Source: Jiangella alba
Lineage (GTDB): Bacteria > Actinomycetota > Actinomycetes > Jiangellales > Jiangellaceae
NCBI RefSeq assembly: GCF_900106035.1
Contig: NZ_FNUC01000004.1
Span: 2,294,001-2,358,000, forward strand
Direction of reading: 5' to 3'
DNA length: 64,000 nt
Part shown: positions 45,891 to 53,942 of the stretch, piece after piece
Position numbering within the stretch: position 1 is the stretch's first letter
How the letters are laid out: each line of letters opens with the position of its first letter
Translations under genes and position numbers: made by a program
The notes under the pieces: model-generated
Databases searched by the model: none
What the model was told of the DNA's origin: nothing
What the model saw: the letters and a program-made list of their open reading frames with translations, nothing else

Positions 45891-47089
45891 CAGACCTCCT
45901 TGAGTACGCGCAGGATGTTCAGACCGATGACCTTGCTGATGTCGTCGTCGGACCAGTCGTGCTTGACCAGCCAGCCGACGATGTTGGTGAAGTTCTCCGC
46001 CGGGTTCTCGACGCCGGCGACGTACGGGACCCGCGGGTGGTCCACGTGCCCGTGCGCGCCGGCGATGCTGAGGTGCCCGGTGAACGAGTCGTGCAGCCCG
46101 ACGTGGTCGCCGAAGTTGGTGTCGGGCCCGAACGCGACGTGGTCGATGCCGACCAGGTCGACGCAGTACTGGAAGTGGTCCATGACCGACTCCAGCGAGT
46201 GCTCCGGGTGCTGCTCGGACAGCGTCGTGTGCGGCGCCGCCTCGATGCCGATGACGCCGCCCCGCTCGGCGCAGGCGACGATGACGTCGTCGGGCTTCAT
46301 CCGGTTGGTCGGCCAGACCGTGCGTGCGCCGGCGTGGGTGATGAACACCGGCACCGACGAGCGCTCGATGACGTCGCGGCTGGTGCGGTCCGACGAGTGC
46401 GAGATGTCGATGGCGATGCCGAGCGTGTTCATCCGCTCGACGGCGCGGCCGCCGAACAGCGTGAGCCCGCCGTCCTGCGGCTCGGCCAGCCCGGAGCCGA
46501 GCTGGTTGGCCATCGAGTAGGCGATGCCCGTCTGCCGCACGCCGAGCCCGTAGAGGATGTCGAGGCGGTCCAGCTCGTTCTCGATCGCGGTCGCGGCCTC
46601 GAGCCCGGCGACCATCGCGATGCGCCCCTCGGCCTTCGCCTTCTCCAGGTCCGCGACGGTGCGCGCGAGGACGACGTGGTCCTGCTGCGCGACGTCGGCG
46701 AAGCGCAGGCCGAGGTCGAAGACGACGTCGTTCCACTTCCAGCCGTGCTCGGACGTCACGGTGTTGGTGCCGTTCATGAAGTTGTCGAAGAACGCGGTCA
46801 TGCCCGACCGGGCGATCCCCTCGAACCCGAACGCGTTGCGGCCGGTGCCGTTGTACTCCTTCAGCAGCGTCGGGTCCGTCGTGAGGATCTTCGGGTGCTC
46901 GTGCAGGGAGATGACGTGCTCACGGCCGAGGATCTCCGTCACCCGCCGCGTCTGCTCCTCGTCCAGCCCGAGGTCGTACGCCGGTACCCGGCCGATCTCC
47001 TGGGCGAGGTCGAAGACGCGGAAGTCGGTGTGCGGTTCGAGGTAGTCGAAACTGCGGTAGCCCCGGTAGCGCACGCCTGGTTTCTGCAT
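45887..47089 (-). CDS. M19-type dipeptidase, variant copy B (first gene of the operon)
   Basis: 400 residues from ATG 47089, chosen because GGAGAAG precedes it; the in-frame TTG at 47110 lies inside the operator. Metal-site segments: MVAGLEAATAIENELD, IDISHSSDRTSRDVI, VFITHAGARTVWP and VGIDHVAFGPD. As in copy A the first motif is HEH (ISLHEHPKI) where M19 enzymes have H-x-D. The pair bracket the transporter genes, probably an old duplication with divided substrate range. Likely cytoplasmic hydrolysis of the imported compound. Confidence 0.86.
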   Translation of the reverse strand: MQKPGVRYRGYRSFDYLEPHTDFRVFDLAQEIGRVPAYDLGLDEEQTRRVTEILGREHVISLHEHPKILTTDPTLLKEYNGTGRNAFGFEGIARSGMTAFFDNFMNGTNTVTSEHGWKWNDVVFDLGLRFADVAQQDHVVLARTVADLEKAKAEGRIAMVAGLEAATAIENELDRLDILYGLGVRQTGIAYSMANQLGSGLAEPQDGGLTLFGGRAVERMNTLGIAIDISHSSDRTSRDVIERSSVPVFITHAGARTVWPTNRMKPDDVIVACAERGGVIGIEAAPHTTLSEQHPEHSLESVMDHFQYCVDLVGIDHVAFGPDTNFGDHVGLHDSFTGHLSIAGAHGHVDHPRVPYVAGVENPAENFTNIVGWLVKHDWSDDDISKVIGLNILRVLKEVW

Positions 47090-47100
47090 CGGCTTCTCCA

Positions 47101-47115
47101 AGTGGTCCAACCTCT
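47101..47115. promoter_or_regulatory. GntR-type operator, operon-proximal copy
   Basis: AGTGGTCCAACCTCT; on the minus strand AGAGGTTGGACCACT. Matches the distal copy at 14 of 15 positions and lies 12 bases before the M19 ATG, next to its ribosome site. Confidence 0.65.
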
Positions 47116-47135
47116 ATTGAGGGCACACCATAACG

Positions 47136-47150
47136 AGAGGTTGGACCTCT
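47136..47150. promoter_or_regulatory. GntR-type operator, distal copy (AGAGGTTGGACCTCT)
   Basis: A perfect 15-bp palindrome, six-base arms around TGG. Between the two copies lies TATGGT on the minus strand (47127-47132), a possible -10, so a repressor at both sites would block the operon promoter. Confidence 0.7.
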
Positions 47151-47474
47151 TGAGTCGTACTGGCCGTGCCGCAACGATCTCGGCGGTGCATTCCATGAGT
47201 AGGGTCGCCCGCCTTGAGCTGTGGGTTCGTCGTTTCTGGGCATGATCGACACGCTGCGTCACGTCCTGGAATCGTTACCCGTCCGAAATGTTGGCCCACA
47301 ATTTGGACACTTTTCGGAGTTGTCGATCATTGGGGCGGTCCGGGCGTCTACCGGCCGGTAGTTCACCGGCTGGTCACCTGCTGTCGTCGCGGGCACCAGG
47401 CGCCGGTCACGTGGGCCGGGCACGGTGGCGGACGGTTTCGTGCCGTTCGCGCCGTCCGTCCCGAGGAGTCGCAG
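47151..47474. other. Gene-free spacer with an imperfect 28-bp palindrome
   Basis: This 324-bp divergent region has no convincing gene. At 47281-47308 an imperfect palindrome (half-sites GTCCGAAATGTTGG and CCCACAATTTGGAC, 11 of 14 pairs) sits in locally AT-richer DNA and may be an operator for the giant secreted protein gene downstream. Confidence 0.45.
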
Positions 47475-50400
47475 GTGTCGCTCTCCGCCCGATCCGTCCC
47501 CGTCCCGTTGGTCGCCGCCCTGGTGCTGGCCGTCTCGGCGGTCGCGTTACCGGCGCGGGCGGAGGAGGACCGGCCGACCTACCTGGACCGCACCTGGTAC
47601 ACCGGCGAGTTCCACGCGCACACCGAGGTCAGCGACGGCGTCGAGACGCCGCGCGACGCGTTCGAGCACGTCGCCGCGGCCGGCGCCGCCGACTTCTTCA
47701 CCGTGTCCGAGCACGACGTGCTCTACGACCGGCGCAACAGCGACGACTTCACCACCGACTGGCGTGACGCCGTGTCCGACGAGTGGCGCTACCTGCACGA
47801 GGAGTCCGACGCGTTCAACGCCGAGCAGGACGACCTGGTGACGCTCCCGGCCGAGGAGATCACCTGGTACGACACCTCCGGCCACATGAACCTGTTCAAC
47901 ACCGACTGGTTCACGACGGCGCGCAGCGAGGGCGACTCGCTGTCGTTCGGCGCCGCCACCGGCGACCTCAAGTACGACCTGCCGACGTTCTACGCCCGGC
48001 TGAAGCAGGACCCCGAGGCGATCGCCCAGTTCAACCACCCGGACCCGGCCGGCAAGGGCGACTTCGCCGCGTTCGCGCACCTGGACCCGGAGGTCGACGA
48101 GCGCATCGACCTCATCGAGGTGAAGAACGCGACCAACTTGGCCCAGTTCCAGATCGCGCTGGACCGGGGCTGGCACCTGGCGCCGGTGTGGAACGGCGAC
48201 GAGCACGGCGCGAACTGGGTGACCGGCGACGAGTCGATCACCGGGGTCTGGGCCGCGGAGAAGAGCCGCGACGGCGTCTACCGGGCGATGCGCGAGCGCA
48301 GCATGTACTCGACCCAGGACCAGAACACCGTGCTGGAGTTCGGCGCGAACGGGCGCCTGATGGGCTCGATCCTGCCCGCGGACACCGGCTCGGTGGCGCT
48401 GGACATCGGCCTCACCGACCCCGACGGCGCCGACGCGTTCACGTCCGTGCAGGTGCGCACGAACGGCGGCGCGGTGGCGTACGAGGCGCCCGCGGTGTCC
48501 GGCCGAGAGGTGCGGGTGACGCCGGAGCTGCCGGCCGCCGACGGGGACTTCTTCTACGTCGTCGCCACGCAGGCCGACGGCGACGTCGTCGTGTCCGCGC
48601 CGGTGTGGGTCGGCGCCACGACCCGCGGCGCCGACTACGCGCCGGTCGTCGAGGTCGACCCGGCCGCGCCGGCGACCGTGGCCTACGGCGACACCGTCGC
48701 GCTGCCCGCGGTGACCGCGACCGACGACAGCGGCGAAACGCCCGCCGTCACGTACGAGGTGTGGGACGACAACGGCGTGGTGCCGGTCGCGGGCGGCGCG
48801 TTCACCGTGCGCGGCTACTCCGACCACGTCGTCGTCGTGAAGGCCACCGACGCCGCGGGCAACGTGGGCGCGGAGCTGCTGCGCCTCCAGGTCGACCAGG
48901 ACGGCGCCGACCCGGCCGGGGTGTTCCAGTTCTTCGGCAGCGTCGCGGCCGTCGGCGCCGAGCCCGGGACCGCCGGCGTCAGCGTCACCACCGACGCCAC
49001 CGTCGACCGCGTGTATGCGCAGGTCCGCCCGGCCGGCCACCGCACGTGGCGCAGCGCCCCGGTGCTGACGTCCACCGGCGACACGACGTACGAGCTGAAC
49101 ACCATCGGCAAGCCCGGCGAGATCTACCAGGACACCGTCACCGGCCAGCCGCTGCGCAGCCACGAGTTCGCGCTGACCGGGCTGCGCGACACCACCCGCT
49201 ACGAGTACCGCTTCGGCGTCGCGGTGGACGGAGCGGCGCCGCGGGCGACCGACGAGGCCGCGTGGTCGGACGTGCGCGGCTCGTTCGTCGCCGGCGGGAA
49301 GCAGAACCGGCCGATCTACCTGCTCGGCTCCGGGCTCTGGGGCGGCACGCTGGACGCGATCCGCACGCAGGTGCCCGGCGGCGACACCGTGGTGCAGACC
49401 GGCGACCTGGTGGCGAGCGGCGTGCACCGCGAGTACTGGGAGGACGTCTTCGACCACGTCTACGCCGGGCTGGACCTGCAGGTCGCGCCGGTCGTGGGCG
49501 ACGCCGAGAGCGACGGCGACCTGGAGTACAACCTGGTCTCGCCGGACCGCAACGCGATCACGTCCAGCATGTACGCGCTGCCCGGCGGCGGCCCGGCCGG
49601 CGAGACCACCTACTCGTTCGACCGCGGCGACGTGCACATCGCCGTCCTCAACACCACCCAGGACCTCGACGCGCAGCTGGACTGGCTGGTCGAGGACATC
49701 CACGCCGCCGACGAGCCGTGGAACGTCGTCGTCGGGCACGAGTCGTTCTTCGGGTCCGCGGGGACGCCCGGCCCGGGCCAGAACGCGCGGCGGCAGCAGG
49801 TCGCGGAGCTGCTCGGCCGGCTCGGCGTCGACCTCTACGTGGGCGGTCACGACGAGGTCTGGTCGCGTACCGAGGTGGACGGCGTCACGTTCGTCACGCT
49901 CGGCTCCGCCGAGGCCCAGCAGGGCACCGCGCTGCAGGTGACCCGGCGCGGCCTGGAGCTGTCGACGTACGCGGCGGACGGCCGGCTGGTCGACCAGGCC
50001 GTGCTGGCTCGGCCGTCGGGGTCGTGGGACGTCAGCCACGCGGCGCTCGACGGGGTCGGCCTGATCAGCCACCCGGGCGCGCCGCGCACGGTCACCGTCG
50101 AGGCGGTCCGCTCGGGCCCGGGCGGTGAGGTGCTGGACACCCGGCTGGAGGAGGTGGACCTCGACGAGCGCGGCGCCGAGCAGTGGGTCGCGTTCGACCC
50201 GCCGCTGACCGCGGGCGCGCACGACACCGTGCGGGTGCACTTCTGGGACAGCCCGCGCAAGCGCGAGGAGCTGCGTCCGGCGGTGGTCCTGCAGGAGGGG
50301 CTGGCCGGTTCGGGGACCGCCGACGACCCGTACCTGCTGGACTCCGCCGACGACCTCGCCAAGATCGGGACCGACCCGGCCGCGTCGTACCGGCTGACCA

Positions 50401-52091
50401 CCGACCTCGACCTCACCGGCGTCGTCGCGCGGGTCGAGGCGTTCTCCGGCGACCTGGACGGCGACGGCCACACGCTGACCGGGCTCACCAGCACGACCGG
50501 CGGGCTGATCGGCGGCAACGCCGGCACCGTGCACGACCTCGCGATCACCGGAGCCGACGTCGCGGCGGCGACCGCGCGGGGCGGCGTCCTGGCCGACACC
50601 AACACCGGCACCGTCGAGCGCGTCTACACGACCGGGCTGGTCACGGCCGGTTCACGGGCCGGCGGCATCGTCGGCGACAACGCGGGCGTGCTGCGCGACG
50701 CTTACTCGACGGCGCGCGTGCAGAGCTACGGCACCGAGGCCGGCGGCGTCGTGGGCGTCGCGCTGGCGGGGTCGACGACGGAGCGCGTCTACGCGGCCGG
50801 GCCGGTGGGCGCGTCGACCCGCAACGCCGGCGGCCTCGCGGGCTACGGCTACACCGGCACCGTGCTGCGCGACTCCGTCGCCCTGAACCCGTCGGTGACC
50901 GCGCCGAGCTGGGCGCACCGGGTGCTCGGCCGGGTGCTGGCGGGCAACACCGCGTCGTTGTCGAACAACTGGGCGGCCGAGCGGGTCGTCGCCGACGTGC
51001 CCGCCGTGCTCGACCCGCCGGCCGCGGACAACGTCGCCGGCGCCACGGCGACGGCCGCGCAGGCGCAGGACCCGGCGTTCTTCCGCGACACGCTCGGCTG
51101 GGACCTCGACGCCGTCTGGGCCTGGTCCGATGAGGGGCGCCGGCCGGTGCTGCGGTCGGTGCCGGAGGACGTGCCGCCGGGCACGGGGGAGCCGGGGACG
51201 CCGTCGCTGCCGCGCGACACCGACGGCGCGTACCTGGTGTCGTCCGCCGCGGACCTCGGGCAGCTCACCGCGTTCCCTGCGGCGGCGTTCCGGCTGGCCG
51301 CGGATCTCGACCTCAGCGGCCGTCCCGGGCTCGCCGTCGCACGGACCGGGTTCTCCGGCTCGCTCGACGGCGCCGGCCACCGGCTGACCGGCTTCACGTC
51401 GTCGTCGGGCGGGCTGTTCCCGCTGATCGCCGCCGGCGGCCGCGTGCACGACCTGGCCGTCGACGGCGCGGCGGTCGAGACCGCGGGCGCGAACGTCGGG
51501 ATCCTGGCCGACACCAGCCGCGGCGTCGTCGAGCGCGTGACGACGTCGGGCCTGATGGTCGGCGCCTCGACCGTCGGCGGCGTCGTCGGGTACTCGTACG
51601 GGCAGCTGCGCGACAGCTACTCGACCGCCTCCGTCTACGCCGTCGCCGGGCGCCAGGCCGGTGGGGTGGCCGGCATCACCGGCGCCGGCTCGCTGACCGA
51701 GCGCACCTACGCCACCGGCCACGTCGAGGTCGTCGGCAACGCGAACGCGGGCGGGATCAGCGGCTACGCCTACACCGGGACCACTCTGCGCGACAGCATG
51801 GCGCTCAACGCCCGCGTCGTCGCCACCGGCTACGCCCACCGCGTCGTCGCCCGCGTGCTGGCCGGGAACACCGCGACGCTGATCGGCAACGCCGCGGCGG
51901 AGACGGTGGACGCGCGCACGCAGTCGGTGCCGGCGACCGGGCCGGACACCCTGAACGGCGCCACCCGCACCGCCGCCGAGGCCGCCACCCAGGCGACGTA
52001 CGCCGCCATGGGATGGGACTTCGGCTCGGTCTGGACCTTCTCCGCGGAGCTGGGGCGGCCCGTGCTCCAGGTGGTGGACGCCGCAGGATAG
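47475..52091 (+). CDS. Giant secreted protein: PHP domain, degenerate metallophosphoesterase, duplicated GLUG-like beta-helix
   Basis: 1,538 residues from GTG 47475, six bases after GAGGAG. Signal peptide VPLVAALVLAVSAVALPARA. A PHP-type phosphoesterase domain starts near 39 (GEFHAHTEVSDG, TVSEHDV, NHPDPAGKGD). A purple-acid-phosphatase-like part begins near 510, with a metallophosphoesterase fold from 612. There the metal motifs are altered: LGSGLWGG for D-x-H, VVGDAESDG for GNH(E/D), though GDL, VGHES and GGHDE remain. Two modules of about 290 residues with GLUG-type repeats (GGLIGGNAGTVHDLAI) fill 945-1538. Probably cell-surface; substrate unknown. Codon 25, in the signal peptide, is TTA. 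Confidence 0.82.
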   Translation: MSLSARSVPVPLVAALVLAVSAVALPARAEEDRPTYLDRTWYTGEFHAHTEVSDGVETPRDAFEHVAAAGAADFFTVSEHDVLYDRRNSDDFTTDWRDAVSDEWRYLHEESDAFNAEQDDLVTLPAEEITWYDTSGHMNLFNTDWFTTARSEGDSLSFGAATGDLKYDLPTFYARLKQDPEAIAQFNHPDPAGKGDFAAFAHLDPEVDERIDLIEVKNATNLAQFQIALDRGWHLAPVWNGDEHGANWVTGDESITGVWAAEKSRDGVYRAMRERSMYSTQDQNTVLEFGANGRLMGSILPADTGSVALDIGLTDPDGADAFTSVQVRTNGGAVAYEAPAVSGREVRVTPELPAADGDFFYVVATQADGDVVVSAPVWVGATTRGADYAPVVEVDPAAPATVAYGDTVALPAVTATDDSGETPAVTYEVWDDNGVVPVAGGAFTVRGYSDHVVVVKATDAAGNVGAELLRLQVDQDGADPAGVFQFFGSVAAVGAEPGTAGVSVTTDATVDRVYAQVRPAGHRTWRSAPVLTSTGDTTYELNTIGKPGEIYQDTVTGQPLRSHEFALTGLRDTTRYEYRFGVAVDGAAPRATDEAAWSDVRGSFVAGGKQNRPIYLLGSGLWGGTLDAIRTQVPGGDTVVQTGDLVASGVHREYWEDVFDHVYAGLDLQVAPVVGDAESDGDLEYNLVSPDRNAITSSMYALPGGGPAGETTYSFDRGDVHIAVLNTTQDLDAQLDWLVEDIHAADEPWNVVVGHESFFGSAGTPGPGQNARRQQVAELLGRLGVDLYVGGHDEVWSRTEVDGVTFVTLGSAEAQQGTALQVTRRGLELSTYAADGRLVDQAVLARPSGSWDVSHAALDGVGLISHPGAPRTVTVEAVRSGPGGEVLDTRLEEVDLDERGAEQWVAFDPPLTAGAHDTVRVHFWDSPRKREELRPAVVLQEGLAGSGTADDPYLLDSADDLAKIGTDPAASYRLTTDLDLTGVVARVEAFSGDLDGDGHTLTGLTSTTGGLIGGNAGTVHDLAITGADVAAATARGGVLADTNTGTVERVYTTGLVTAGSRAGGIVGDNAGVLRDAYSTARVQSYGTEAGGVVGVALAGSTTERVYAAGPVGASTRNAGGLAGYGYTGTVLRDSVALNPSVTAPSWAHRVLGRVLAGNTASLSNNWAAERVVADVPAVLDPPAADNVAGATATAAQAQDPAFFRDTLGWDLDAVWAWSDEGRRPVLRSVPEDVPPGTGEPGTPSLPRDTDGAYLVSSAADLGQLTAFPAAAFRLAADLDLSGRPGLAVARTGFSGSLDGAGHRLTGFTSSSGGLFPLIAAGGRVHDLAVDGAAVETAGANVGILADTSRGVVERVTTSGLMVGASTVGGVVGYSYGQLRDSYSTASVYAVAGRQAGGVAGITGAGSLTERTYATGHVEVVGNANAGGISGYAYTGTTLRDSMALNARVVATGYAHRVVARVLAGNTATLIGNAAAETVDARTQSVPATGPDTLNGATRTAAEAATQATYAAMGWDFGSVWTFSAELGRPVLQVVDAAG
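50308..52085 (+). repeat. Internal duplication of the GLUG-like module
   Basis: Coding DNA for two homologous segments, about 50308-51165 and 51220-52085. They share the order ADDL...LTTDLDLTG, FSGDLDGDGHTLTGLTS, GVVERV, LRDSYST, GYAYTGT-LRDS, RVLAGNTA and GRPVL. A single tandem duplication since diverged. Confidence 0.8.
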
Positions 52092-52191
52092 CGGCTGCTG
52101 GCGCGGCCTTCCCGGCGGCCGCCGTGGTGGCTTCGGCCGCCTGCGCCCACCAGGGGAGGGGCCTGGTTTTGTACGATGGCCAGCCGAGGTG

Positions 52192-52884
52192 ATGCACGTG
52201 GTGGCCGATGCCGAAGCGGGCCCGGTCCGGGCGCCGCTGAGCCGCGACCGCGTCCTCCGGGCAGCGGTGCGCATGGCCGACGACGCGGGGCTGGGGGCGC
52301 TGACCATGCGGCGGCTGGCCGAGGTGCTGGGCGCCGAGGCGATGTCGCTGTACTACCACGTGGCCAACAAGGACGAGGTCCTCGACGGCATCGCCGACGT
52401 CGTCGCGCGGGAGATCAACGAGGCGGTCGACGCGCTGGAGCTGCGGTCGGACGGTGCGCGGTGGAAGGACGCCGTCAGGTGCCGCATCCTCACCGCCCGC
52501 CAGGTGCTGCTGCGCCACCCGTGGGCGCCGTCGGTGCTCGAGACGCGCGCGGCGATGAGCCCCGAGATCCTGCGCTACCACGACCGCCTGCTCGGCCTCA
52601 TGCGCGACGGCGGGTTCTCCTACGACCTCGGCCACCACGCGCTGCACGCGCTGGGCAGCCGGGCGCTCGGCTTCAGCCAGGAACTGTTCGACCCGGGTGA
52701 CGGCGCCGCCGCGCCCGAGGAGCTGGCCGGGCTGGCCGAGCAGCTGCCGCACCTGGCCGGCATGCTGGCCGAGGTCGCGCACGACGACCCCGGCTCCACG
52801 CTGGGCTGGTGCGACGACCAGGCCGAGTTCGAGTTCGGCCTCGACCTCGTCCTCGACGGCCTCGACCGGCTGCGCGACCGATAG
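52192..52884 (+). CDS. TetR family regulator
   Basis: 230 residues. N-terminal helix-turn-helix SRDRVLRAAVRMADDAGLGALTMRRLAEVLGAEAMSLYYHVANKDEVLDGI (residues 17-68) and a C-terminal domain of the tetracycline-repressor type. ATG 52192 is used; GTG 52198 or 52201 also fit behind GAGG. The palindromes at 53890-53920 are plausible targets, 1 kb downstream in front of an oxidoreductase. Confidence 0.88.
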   Translation: MHVVADAEAGPVRAPLSRDRVLRAAVRMADDAGLGALTMRRLAEVLGAEAMSLYYHVANKDEVLDGIADVVAREINEAVDALELRSDGARWKDAVRCRILTARQVLLRHPWAPSVLETRAAMSPEILRYHDRLLGLMRDGGFSYDLGHHALHALGSRALGFSQELFDPGDGAAAPEELAGLAEQLPHLAGMLAEVAHDDPGSTLGWCDDQAEFEFGLDLVLDGLDRLRDR

Positions 52885-52897
52885 GGATCACGAGTCG

Positions 52898-53857
52898 ATG
52901 AGCCCACTCTCTCCAGGCCGCCGCCGTCGTGGGGCCGCCGGTGTCGTCCTGCTCGTGTCCGCCGCCCTGCTCGTCGGCTGTGCGTCCGCGGGCCCGACGA
53001 TTGCAGTGGGCGACACCGCCTTCTCCGCCGGCACCGACCTGCTGGACGAGCGGGTGGCGGTGCGGATGCCCGACGGCGTCTACCTCGTCGAGGCGCTCGG
53101 AGTGCGGGAGAAGGCGTTCGTCGACGGCGAGACCGTCCGCGCGCCGGGTGGCGCCGTGCTCGTCGAGGTCTCGGTGTCGGACGGCGGCTATGCCGGCGAC
53201 TGGGCGCCGGGCCGCACCGAGGCGATGCTGCGGGCGGGCGACACCGAGGTCCCGGTCGAGCTCGATCCCGCGGCCGTGGGGACGCAGGTCGCCGTCCTGC
53301 CCGGCGACGGCGGCGACGCCGAGCTGGTGCTCAGCTTCGAGGGTCGTGCCGCGGTGGTCGCGGTGGCGACGGCGGAGCTCGTCGGCGAGGCTCCCTTCAC
53401 CGAGACCGTCCCCTGGACCGCGACCCTGGACGCGGTGATCGAGCCGCCGGCGGGCTGGTACGCGATGGTGCAGGCGGCGGTCCTGGCCGAGCTGCGTCTG
53501 GTCGGGTACCTGCCCGAGCGAGGCTGGGCGCCCGAGGGCGAGGTGTGGGTCGCGGGCCGCCTGGTGACACGTCCCGGCAGCATCCTCCCCGTCGGCGACG
53601 ACGCCCACGACGGCGTGCCGGTGGCGGGCGCCGTCGTGGCCGCGAGCGTTCTCGTCGACGACGTGGAGTACCCGTTGGAGCTCGTCGCCGACGAGAACGC
53701 CGGCGGCGGCGATGCGTCCCTGGTGATCGGCACGGTGCCCGCCGGCACCGAAGCCGTGCGGCTGCGCGCCGGGCACCGTCTCACCGCCGAGGGCGAGCTG
53801 GTGCTCGTCCAGGACGGGACCGTCACCGGTCCGCTCGTGACGCTCGAGCGGATCTAG
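52898..53857 (+). CDS. Lipoprotein of unknown function
   Basis: 319 residues. Basic start, hydrophobic core VVLLVSAALLVGC with lipobox LLVGC (Cys at residue 28), then a beta-rich exported domain with few charged clusters and no cysteine afterwards. No family recognised. It follows the TetR gene by 13 bases and precedes the oxidoreductase promoter. Confidence 0.75.
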   Translation: MSPLSPGRRRRGAAGVVLLVSAALLVGCASAGPTIAVGDTAFSAGTDLLDERVAVRMPDGVYLVEALGVREKAFVDGETVRAPGGAVLVEVSVSDGGYAGDWAPGRTEAMLRAGDTEVPVELDPAAVGTQVAVLPGDGGDAELVLSFEGRAAVVAVATAELVGEAPFTETVPWTATLDAVIEPPAGWYAMVQAAVLAELRLVGYLPERGWAPEGEVWVAGRLVTRPGSILPVGDDAHDGVPVAGAVVAASVLVDDVEYPLELVADENAGGGDASLVIGTVPAGTEAVRLRAGHRLTAEGELVLVQDGTVTGPLVTLERI

Positions 53858-53889
53858 CGCCCTTCTCTGCTGCGCCGGGTCTTTACAGC

Positions 53890-53920
53890 CTTACGCCGTA
53901 CGGTTACCTTACGACGTAAG
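53890..53920. promoter_or_regulatory. Two tandem TetR-type operators
   Basis: CTTACGACGTAAG (53908-53920) is a perfect palindrome; CTTACGCCGTACG (53890-53902) matches it at 11 of 13 positions, 18 bases away. Together they lie 22-53 bases before the oxidoreductase ATG. Confidence 0.7.
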
Positions 53921-53942
53921 AATCGCTGGCCAGGAGGGTGCG

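Noticed and set aside
47547..50534. A 995-residue minus-strand frame
   Set aside because: Shadow of the PHP/phosphoesterase gene with Val/Arg/Gly/His bias and no recognisable fold.
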